Below are positions 1 to 5,351 of a stretch of 5,351 nt of DNA, one piece after another; position 1 is the first letter of the stretch, and each line of letters starts with the position of its first letter. Source of the DNA: Betaproteobacteria bacterium. Its GTDB lineage: Bacteria > Pseudomonadota > Gammaproteobacteria > Burkholderiales > SG8-39. Location: contig JAOUFA010000266.1 in the NCBI GenBank assembly GCA_029858545.1, positions 1 through 5,351 on the forward strand, read 5' to 3'. The notes below the pieces were generated by a model. It worked only from the letters and a program-made list of their open reading frames with translations. It was not told the origin of the DNA and made no database searches. The translations under genes were made by a program, and so were the position numbers.

Positions 1-1250
1 TCGCGCAAGCGGTGGCACAGGCGCTCGTGCACACCCCGGAGATCCAGGCGGCGCGCGCGCGGCTTGCCGCGGTCGGGGGGCAGGCGGGACAGGCGCAGGC
101 CGAGTACCTTCCCTCCGTGAACCTGGCGGTGGGCCGCGGACGCGAGATGAGCGACAATCCTTCGACGCGCCCGCTCGGTTCCGACCAGGCACTCACGCGA
201 CGCGAGGGAGAAATCACGGCCTCGCAACTTCTTTTTGACGGCGGCGCGAGCGGCGGTCAGATCAGACGACTGGAGGCGCGCGTCGAAGGCGCCCAATACG
301 CGGTCGCGGCAAGCGCGGAGAGCGTCGCATTGCGTGCGGGACAGGCATTCCTGGATGTGCGTCGCCTGCGCGAACAAATGGAGGTGGCTCGCAAGAATCG
401 CGCGATCCACGAGCATACGCTCGATGACGTGCGCGCGCTCGCGATGGGCGGTCGTGGCCGCCGAGCCGACGTCGTCCAGGCACAGGCGCGGCTCGCGCTC
501 GTGAATACTTCGCTCGAACAACTGCGCGGACAACTTGCGCAGACCGAGGCGCTGTATTGGATCCTCACCGGCAACGAACCCGGTTCTCTCGAACCTCCGG
601 CGTCGCTTGTTGCGGCGCTGCCGGAGCGCATCGAAGATGCGCTGGCGCGGGCATTCAGGGATCATCCCGACATGCGCGCCGCCCAGAAGGAACTCGAGGC
701 CGCCCAGCACGAGCACGACAGCGCCCGTGCTCGGTTGTACGCGCCGCGCCTCAGTCTCGAGGTGGGCGCGACGCGCCAGTACGATCTCGATGGCATCGCG
801 GGGTTGAACGCGGACCGCTACGCGATGCTGCGTCTGCGTTACAACGTATTTCGCGGTTTCGGCGATCAGGAACGCGTGCGCGAGGCCGCGGCGCGCATCG
901 AGGAGGCACTCGCCGGGGTGAAGCGCGCGCGCCGAGAACTCGAGCGAACAAGCCGACAGTCCTGGGAGGCGCTCGCGGCGGATCGGGCGCGGCTTGCGCA
1001 CATGGATGCGTACGCGCGCGCAAGTGCGGAGGTGGCCGAGGCCTATCGCGCGCAGTTCCAACTCGGTCAACGCAGCCTGCTCGATCTTCTCAACGCGGAG
1101 AACGAGCGCTTTGGCGCGCTGAGCGGCTACATTGCGGCCCAGGCTGCGGTGACCCTGGACGAGATCCAGGTGCTCGCCAGCCTGGGCGGGCTGCTGCACG
1201 CGCTCGGCCTGGCACTTCCCGCGCCGTTCGAAAAAGGGACCCTACCGTGA
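1..1250 (+). CDS. TolC-family outer-membrane channel of a type I secretion system (5' truncated)
   Basis: This is the outer-membrane efflux/secretion channel, expected to form a trimeric beta-barrel with a periplasmic alpha-helical tunnel that docks onto the HlyD-type adaptor encoded downstream. The reading frame is already open at the left edge (codons for AQA precede a GTG at 12), and the first residues align with the start of the mature helical domain. The true start and signal peptide therefore lie outside, with perhaps 30-50 residues missing and 415 visible. Two OEP-type halves are recognisable about 210 residues apart: AQALVHTPEIQAA near the start and ALARAFRDHPDMRAA at about 639-683, each followed by a beta-strand stretch (YLPSVNLAVG and YAPRLSLEVG). 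Family hallmarks are QLLFDGG (about 226-246), LRYNVFRGF (about 835-861) and FQLGQRSLLDLLNAENE near 1057-1107. It ends at TGA 1248-1250, overlapping the exporter start. LapE/LssE-like is a reasonable label, but the exact orthologue is not proven. Confidence 0.93.
   Translation, partial: AQAVAQALVHTPEIQAARARLAAVGGQAGQAQAEYLPSVNLAVGRGREMSDNPSTRPLGSDQALTRREGEITASQLLFDGGASGGQIRRLEARVEGAQYAVAASAESVALRAGQAFLDVRRLREQMEVARKNRAIHEHTLDDVRALAMGGRGRRADVVQAQARLALVNTSLEQLRGQLAQTEALYWILTGNEPGSLEPPASLVAALPERIEDALARAFRDHPDMRAAQKELEAAQHEHDSARARLYAPRLSLEVGATRQYDLDGIAGLNADRYAMLRLRYNVFRGFGDQERVREAAARIEEALAGVKRARRELERTSRQSWEALAADRARLAHMDAYARASAEVAEAYRAQFQLGQRSLLDLLNAENERFGALSGYIAAQAAVTLDEIQVLASLGGLLHALGLALPAPFEKGTLP
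1234..1239 (+). promoter_or_regulatory. Probable ribosome binding site for the ABC exporter
   Basis: AAGGGA lies 7 bases before a GTG at 1247 and is a moderate Shine-Dalgarno match. It sits inside the last codons of the TolC-family gene. It supports GTG 1247 as the start rather than any of the in-frame codons further upstream, where the frame happens to stay open back to about 557. Confidence 0.5.
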
Positions 1251-3373
1251 ACCGGGCCGAACCGCGCGATCCGCTTGCCGTCTGCCTTGCAGCGGTGGCC
1301 AGATTGCACGGCCGCGCTATATCGGCCGAGGCGCTGACTGCGGGCCTGCCTCTGGACGATGGACGGCTGACGCCAGGGCTAATGGCGCGCGCGGCGGAGC
1401 GCGCCGGCCTGTCGGCGCAGCTGCTCGCGATTCCGTTACGCGAGATCTCGGCGACCATGCTTCCGGCGATTCTGCTCCTGGAAGATTTCGGCGTGTGTGT
1501 GCTGACACGAAGCGATCATGACGGAGCCGAGGTCATCGCGGCGGAGTCTCCCGGCGAGACGCGCCGCGAGGCGCTCGACGCGCTCGAGGCGCGCTATACC
1601 GGCAACGCGATCGTCTTGCGGCCCGAGCAATCGTTCGCCGCGGGTACCGAAACCGAACGTATCGTCCGCACGCACCACTGGTTTTGGGGTACGTTGCGTC
1701 GCGAAGCGCATATCTATGCGGAGGTCGCGATCGGTACGGTGCTGATCAACCTGCTGGCGCTGGCATCACCCCTGTTCTTCATGAACGTGTACGACCGCGT
1801 CGTGCCCAACCAGGCGGTCGAGACGCTGTGGGTGCTCGTCGTGGGAATGTCCATCGTTCTCCTCTTTGATCTCGCGCTCAAGATCCTGCGCGGGTATTTC
1901 ATCGATTTCGCCGGGCGGCGCGCCGACCTGGCATTGTCGGCAACGCTGTTCGCGCGTGTCATGGATCTGCGCCTGGACCAGCCGCGTCAGCCCGTCGGCT
2001 CACTCGCCAACAATCTGCGCGAATTCGAATCGTTGCGCGACTTTTTCACTTCGGCCACGCTCGCCTCGCTGGTCGATCTACCTTTTGTAATCGTGTTTCT
2101 CGGTGCCCTGCTGTGGATCGGGGGGGTGGGGGTGGTTCTGCCGGTGGTGATCGCGGTGCCGGTGATTATCGCGGTGGGGCTCGCGCTGCAACCGGCGTTG
2201 CGTGACCATGTGCGGCGCAGCTACGCCGCGACCGAAGCGAAGTATTCGACCGTCATCGAGACGCTGGGGGCGATCGAGCACGTCAAGCACCTGAACGCGG
2301 CAGCGCAGTTGCAGCGTCGCTGGGAAAGCATGGCCGATTTCGCGGCGCGCGAGGGTCTCGCCGCGAGGCAGATATCGTCGCTCGCGATCCATTTCGCGGG
2401 ATGGGTGCAGGCGATCGTCGGGATCGCTGTGCTCGTTGTCGGGGTCTACCTGGCCGCAGAGAACCGGCTGACGTTGGGTGGCCTGATCGCCTGCACGATC
2501 ATCGCCGGGCGCGCGGTCGGGCCGCTGGGGCAGATCGCCGGGCTGCTCACCCGCTACCATGGTGCGATGAGCGCGCTTGCGGCGCTTAACCGGATCATGG
2601 ACGCCCCGGTTGAGCGCGAGGCGGGCCGCAGCTTCATCAGCCGTCCGCGGCTGGATGGCCGGATCGACTTTCGCCAGGTTTCGTTTCGCTATCCGGGACA
2701 GGAAGTCGACGCGCTAAAGGAGCTTTCGTTCTCGATCGCGCCGGGCGATCGGGTCGCAATCATCGGCCGCATGGGCTCGGGCAAGAGCACGCTGGCGAAG
2801 CTGCTGATCAGCCTGCATTTGCCTCAGGCGGGAAACGTGCTCGTTGATGGCATCGACGCGCGCCAAATCGACCCTGCCGATCTGCGGCGCAATATCGGCT
2901 ACATGCCGCAGAACGTGGTGCTGTTTTCAGGCAGCGTGCGGCAGAACCTCACCATGGGCGCGCCGCAAGTCGACGATGCGGCGATGCTGCGTGCAGTCGC
3001 GGTGGTAGGCTTGGATGAACATCTCAATCGCCACCCGAAGGGGTTCGATATGCCGGTGGGCGAGCGCGGCGACGGGCTGTCGGGCGGACAGAAACAGTCC
3101 GTGGCGCTTGCCCGTGCACTGCTTGCCGATCCGCCGATCCTCCTGCTTGATGAACCGACCGCCTCGATGGACCAGGCCACCGAGGAGTACTTCAAGGCGC
3201 GTCTTGCCGCCGCGCTGGCGGGCCGCACGCTGGTGGTCATCACCCATCGCGAGTCGATGCTGACGCTTGCCGACAAGCTGATCGTGATGGATGCGGGGCG
3301 TGTCGTGGTCGCGGGCCCCAAAGCGGGCGTGCTGCAGGCACTCGCCCAGGGCCAAGTGCGCAGGGCGGGGTGA
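1247..3373 (+). CDS. Type I secretion ABC exporter with degenerate C39-like domain (LapB/LssB type)
   Basis: This is the inner-membrane ATPase/permease that drives one-step export from cytoplasm to exterior. From GTG 1247 it encodes 708 residues, normal for HlyB/LapB-type exporters. Residues 1-125 are a C39-like domain (DPLAVCLAAVARLHG, then FGVCVLT) in which Pro9 occupies the usual catalytic Cys position and Gly82 the His position, so cleavage is unlikely and substrate docking is the probable role. HHWFWGTLRRE (143-153) leads into the membrane domain, with hydrophobic segments at about 158-180, 192-215, 272-313, 385-403 and 410-430. ASPLFFMNVYDRVVPN (173-188) is characteristic of this subfamily. 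The nucleotide-binding domain has Walker A GRMGSGKST (507-515), Q-loop Gln555, signature LSGGQKQ (611-617), Walker B ILLLDEPTAS with Glu636, and H-loop His667, so it appears catalytically intact. The start is set by the GTGA overlap, the RBS and family length. RTX adhesin, toxin or protease export is inferred; the cargo is not visible. Confidence 0.95.
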   Translation: MNRAEPRDPLAVCLAAVARLHGRAISAEALTAGLPLDDGRLTPGLMARAAERAGLSAQLLAIPLREISATMLPAILLLEDFGVCVLTRSDHDGAEVIAAESPGETRREALDALEARYTGNAIVLRPEQSFAAGTETERIVRTHHWFWGTLRREAHIYAEVAIGTVLINLLALASPLFFMNVYDRVVPNQAVETLWVLVVGMSIVLLFDLALKILRGYFIDFAGRRADLALSATLFARVMDLRLDQPRQPVGSLANNLREFESLRDFFTSATLASLVDLPFVIVFLGALLWIGGVGVVLPVVIAVPVIIAVGLALQPALRDHVRRSYAATEAKYSTVIETLGAIEHVKHLNAAAQLQRRWESMADFAAREGLAARQISSLAIHFAGWVQAIVGIAVLVVGVYLAAENRLTLGGLIACTIIAGRAVGPLGQIAGLLTRYHGAMSALAALNRIMDAPVEREAGRSFISRPRLDGRIDFRQVSFRYPGQEVDALKELSFSIAPGDRVAIIGRMGSGKSTLAKLLISLHLPQAGNVLVDGIDARQIDPADLRRNIGYMPQNVVLFSGSVRQNLTMGAPQVDDAAMLRAVAVVGLDEHLNRHPKGFDMPVGERGDGLSGGQKQSVALARALLADPPILLLDEPTASMDQATEEYFKARLAAALAGRTLVVITHRESMLTLADKLIVMDAGRVVVAGPKAGVLQALAQGQVRRAG
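3367..3370 (+). promoter_or_regulatory. Probable ribosome binding site for the HlyD-family adaptor
   Basis: A purine-rich stretch, AGGGCGGGG then TGAGG, spans the end of the exporter gene. GGGG at 3367-3370 is 7 bases before ATG 3378, a good spacing. The GAGG at 3372-3375 overlaps the exporter stop and is too close to serve that ATG. The site favours ATG 3378 as the start. GTG 3375 is in frame and would add one residue, so it cannot be excluded. Confidence 0.4.
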
Positions 3374-3377
3374 GGTG

Positions 3378-4724
3378 ATGAGCGCCGCGCCGGGTGAGAC
3401 GTCGGTGAAGCCGGGTGACGCCCCGGAAGGCTGGTCGGTGGAGCAGCTTGCCGCGCAGAGTCTTGCAGAGAGTCGCCTGCCCCATCTTCTGCTCGGGACG
3501 ATTTTGTTCTTTGTCGTGATGATCATCGCATGGGCGAGCTGGTTCGAGATCGACGAGGTTGCGCGCGGAGACGGTCGGGTGGTCACGCGCAGCCAGATCC
3601 AGGTGGTCACGAACCTGGAGGGGGGCATCATCGCCGAGATACTTGTTCGCGAAGGCGACGCAGTGCGCAAGGATCAACCGCTCATTCGCATTGACCCGAC
3701 GCGCTTCGTCGCCGCGCAACGCGAAGGAGAACAGGGCGCCTTGGCGCTGCTGGCCAAGACCTCGCGCCTCGCGGCGGAGACTGCCGGCGTGCCGCTCGCG
3801 ATGTCCCCGGAGGTCGCAAAAGGGAATGCCGCGCTCGCGGCGCGCGAAATCCATCTGTTTCGCGCGCGCCAGGCGGAATTGCGAACCAAGAAGAGCGTGC
3901 TCGCCGAACAGCTCGCGCAGCGCGACAACGAACTGAAGGAGCTGCGTGCGCGTGGCGTGCAGCTGGCGGAACAACTGGACTTGATCGATCGCGAAGTGGC
4001 GATGACAGCGCCCCTGGCCAGGCGCGGCGTCGTGTCCGATGTGGAGTTGCTGCGGCTCGAGCGCGAGCAGGCGCGCATGCGCGCCGATCTCGACCAGGCG
4101 CGTCTTGCAGTTCCGCGTGTGATGGCGGCGATCGACGAGGCGCGCGGAAAGCTCGCCGACGCGGATACCGCGTTTCGCGCGCAGGCGGGCGCCGAATTGG
4201 CCCAGGCGCAGGCGGACCTGGCCAGATTGACCGAACAGATCCCGGCGCTGGAGGACCGGGCCGCACGTACTCTGGTACGCGCTCCGATGGACGGGATAGT
4301 GAAGCTGATCCCGAACAAGACCCTGGGGGGCGTCGTGCAGCCTGGCAGCACGATGGTCGAAATCGTCCCGGTTGAAGATACGCTGCTCATCGAGACCCAC
4401 CTACGGCCCGCCGACATTGCATTCGTACGCGCCGGGCAGCGCGCGATCGTCAAGGTGACGGCCTACGACTACAGCGTGTTCGGGGGACTGGAAGGTCGTA
4501 TTGAACGTGTATCGGCGGATTCGATGGTTCCACAGCAGGGAGAACCGTACTACGTCGCACACGTGCGCACCAACGCGAACGCGATCAACTACCACGGCAA
4601 GAAGCTCTCCATCGCCCCGGGCATGCTGGCGAGCGTGGATGTGATTACCGGAAAGAGATCGGTCCTGTACTACCTTGCCAAACCGATCAACCGGGCGCGC
4701 GAACGCGCAATGAGCGAGCGCTGA
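3378..4724 (+). CDS. HlyD-family periplasmic adaptor (membrane-fusion protein) of type I secretion
   Basis: This adaptor is anchored in the inner membrane and bridges the ABC exporter to the TolC-like channel. From ATG 3378 it is 448 residues, typical of type I HlyD proteins. A short cytoplasmic N-terminus (1-34) precedes one membrane helix (about 35-54) and FEIDEVARGDGRVV, a family hallmark. Residues 75-110 form the first half of a biotinyl/lipoyl-like domain (LEGGIIAEILVREGDAV, then LIRIDPTRF). About 112-296 is Ala/Glu/Arg/Leu-rich helical coiled-coil hairpin, with the LARRGVVSDVELLRLE turn near 213-229. RTLVRAPMDGIVKLI (297-311) begins the second lipoyl half. A beta-barrel region follows (about 335-425), and the C-terminus VLYYLAKPINRARERAMSER (429-448) matches the YLLxP-type ending of HlyD proteins. 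It starts 4 bases after the exporter stop, so coupled translation is likely. An upstream in-frame start near 3291 would overlap the exporter by 83 bases and encode no family-like sequence. LapC/LssD-like is a suitable description. Confidence 0.95.
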   Translation: MSAAPGETSVKPGDAPEGWSVEQLAAQSLAESRLPHLLLGTILFFVVMIIAWASWFEIDEVARGDGRVVTRSQIQVVTNLEGGIIAEILVREGDAVRKDQPLIRIDPTRFVAAQREGEQGALALLAKTSRLAAETAGVPLAMSPEVAKGNAALAAREIHLFRARQAELRTKKSVLAEQLAQRDNELKELRARGVQLAEQLDLIDREVAMTAPLARRGVVSDVELLRLEREQARMRADLDQARLAVPRVMAAIDEARGKLADADTAFRAQAGAELAQAQADLARLTEQIPALEDRAARTLVRAPMDGIVKLIPNKTLGGVVQPGSTMVEIVPVEDTLLIETHLRPADIAFVRAGQRAIVKVTAYDYSVFGGLEGRIERVSADSMVPQQGEPYYVAHVRTNANAINYHGKKLSIAPGMLASVDVITGKRSVLYYLAKPINRARERAMSER

Positions 4725-4735
4725 GTGATTCTTCT

Positions 4736-4783
4736 GCGCCCGCGCTCCGGAAGCTAAACCACCGCGCCGTCGTGCGCGGGCGC
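4736..4783 (+). terminator. Weak candidate terminator: GC-rich inverted repeat followed by a short T run
   Basis: GCGCCCGCGC at 4736-4745 is the exact reverse complement of GCGCGGGCGC at 4774-4783, leaving a 28-base loop. TTTT follows at 4788-4791 after four further G/C bases. The loop also contains a smaller hairpin, CCGCGC (4762-4767) with GCGCGG (4774-4779) around a 6-base loop, which competes for the same right arm. The repeat begins in the convergent gap and its right arm is inside the secF coding end. The loop is long and the T run short and displaced. In DNA this GC-rich such repeats arise readily, so this is only a possible + strand terminator. On the - strand no T run follows the stem. 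Confidence 0.22.
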
Positions 4784-5351
4784 GCGCTTTTCGGGCTTGA
4801 TGAACTGGCTGCGATCGACGCGCAACCACATCAGCAGCGGGCTCGCGACCAGCACCGAGGAGTAGATGCCGAACAGAATGCCGATGGTGAGCGCAAGCGC
4901 GAAGTAATGCAGCGCCGGGCCGCCGAAGAGCAACATCGTGGTGGCCATCGCCTGGGTGGAACCGTGGGTGATGATGGTGCGCGAGATGGTGCCGGTGATC
5001 GCCGCGTCGATCACCTCCGGCACGGAAGCCTTGCGCAACTTGCGGAAGTTCTCCCTTACCCGATCGAATACCACCACCGACTCGTTGACCGAATAGCCGA
5101 GTACTGCAAGTACCGCGGCGAGCACCGGCAACGAAAACTCCCACTGAAAGAGCGCGAAGAAACCGAGGATGATCACGACGTCGTGCAGGTTGGCGACGAT
5201 CGCGGACAGACCGAAACGCCACTCAAAGCGGATCGCGAGATAGAGCACGATGAATATCGCCGTGACCGCGAGCGCGAGGGCGCCATACTCGGCGAGTTCG
5301 GCGCCGACCTGCGGACCGACGAACTCCACGCGGCGCTGCTCGGCGCTCGCG
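4754..5351 (-). CDS. secF: Protein translocase subunit SecF (N-terminus beyond right edge)
   Basis: SecF pairs with SecD in the inner membrane and uses the proton gradient to help SecYEG complete protein export on the periplasmic side. The frame is open at the right edge and reads ASAEQRRVEFVGPQVGAEL, matching the conserved stretch before TM2. About 198 residues are visible and roughly the first 110-120 (TM1 and the periplasmic domain) are missing; the GTG at 5329-5327 is internal Val, not a start. Counting from the first complete codon at 5350, visible landmarks are a TM helix (about 25-42), ANLHDVVIILGFFALF with the conserved Asp (about 53-68), GYSVNESVVVFDRVRENFRKLR (about 86-106), TISRTIITHGST (about 121-132) and LFGGPALHYFALALTIGILFGIYSSVLVASPLL (about 141-173). 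A short charged tail ends at TAG (4756-4754). It is convergent with the secretion operon; yajC and secD are expected upstream, to the right, but are not visible. Confidence 0.97.
   Translation of the reverse strand, partial: ASAEQRRVEFVGPQVGAELAEYGALALAVTAIFIVLYLAIRFEWRFGLSAIVANLHDVVIILGFFALFQWEFSLPVLAAVLAVLGYSVNESVVVFDRVRENFRKLRKASVPEVIDAAITGTISRTIITHGSTQAMATTMLLFGGPALHYFALALTIGILFGIYSSVLVASPLLMWLRVDRSQFIKPEKRAPAHDGAVV

Noticed and set aside
12..14. GTG at 12 as the start of the TolC-family gene.
   Set aside because: The frame continues to the window edge and the protein would lack a signal peptide. The residues before GTG also fit the family, so the gene is simply cut by the window.
49..62. 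Alternating GC run (gcgcgcgcgcgg) considered as a Z-DNA or repeat element.
   Set aside because: It encodes Ala-Ala-Arg-Ala-Arg in a conserved position of the TolC-family gene, and similar short GC alternations are frequent throughout this GC-rich window.
557..1246. The exporter frame stays open for 690 bases upstream of GTG 1247, giving a possible 938-residue protein.
   Set aside because: The extra residues are Arg/Gly/Ala-rich out-of-frame translation of the TolC-family gene with no family resemblance. The exporter domain begins right at 1247, with an RBS and normal family length.
2927..3670. - strand open frame of 247 residues across the exporter-adaptor junction.
   Set aside because: It lies opposite two confidently assigned genes, has low-complexity Arg/Ser/Thr/Pro composition and no recognisable motif.
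3240..4400. Long - strand open frame of 386 residues opposite the exporter end and adaptor.
   Set aside because: It is a mirror frame typical of GC-rich coding DNA. Its composition (Arg/His/Gln/Leu-rich, no domain) is not protein-like, and the + strand adaptor is unmistakable.
4401..5222. A second - strand open frame overlapping secF in another phase.
   Set aside because: It is an out-of-phase reading of secF. The SecF motifs are all in the frame ending at 4754.

Overview
The window is GC-rich (roughly two thirds G+C by eye) and almost entirely coding. It carries three co-directional genes on the + strand and the 3' part of a fourth gene on the - strand. The proteins point to a Gram-negative proteobacterium. 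The SecF tail, with a VNESVVVFDRVREN motif and a C-terminus ending in an SQFIKPEKR-type stretch, looks most like Betaproteobacteria. That placement is an inference from memory of the family, not a search result.

Positions 1-4724 form a compact type I secretion operon. Its order is a TolC-family outer-membrane channel (5' end cut by the window edge), an inner-membrane ABC exporter of the LapB/LssB/HlyB kind, and an HlyD-family membrane-fusion adaptor. The first junction is a 4-bp GTGA overlap and the second a 4-bp gap, so the three proteins are probably made from one message with coupled translation. Together they would form one channel across both membranes: the ABC dimer powers export, the adaptor spans the periplasm, and the TolC-like trimer opens at the surface. 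The exporter has an N-terminal C39-like domain in which the peptidase Cys and His are not conserved. This argues for export of a large protein with a C-terminal secretion signal (RTX toxin, protease or giant adhesin) rather than a leader-peptide bacteriocin. No substrate gene is in the window, so the cargo must lie upstream or elsewhere.

Positions 4725-4753 are a 29-bp gap between convergent genes. A 10-bp perfect inverted repeat starts in this gap and ends inside the tail of the opposing gene. It is followed on the + strand by a short T run and is a weak candidate terminator for the operon.

Positions 4754-5351 (- strand) are the C-terminal part of secF, a core Sec translocon accessory gene. 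Its N-terminal third, and presumably secD and yajC, lie beyond the right edge. The operon promoter lies left of the window. I saw no RNA gene, mobile element, CRISPR array or long repeat. Nothing here supports a wholly undescribed system; the open question is what this T1SS exports.
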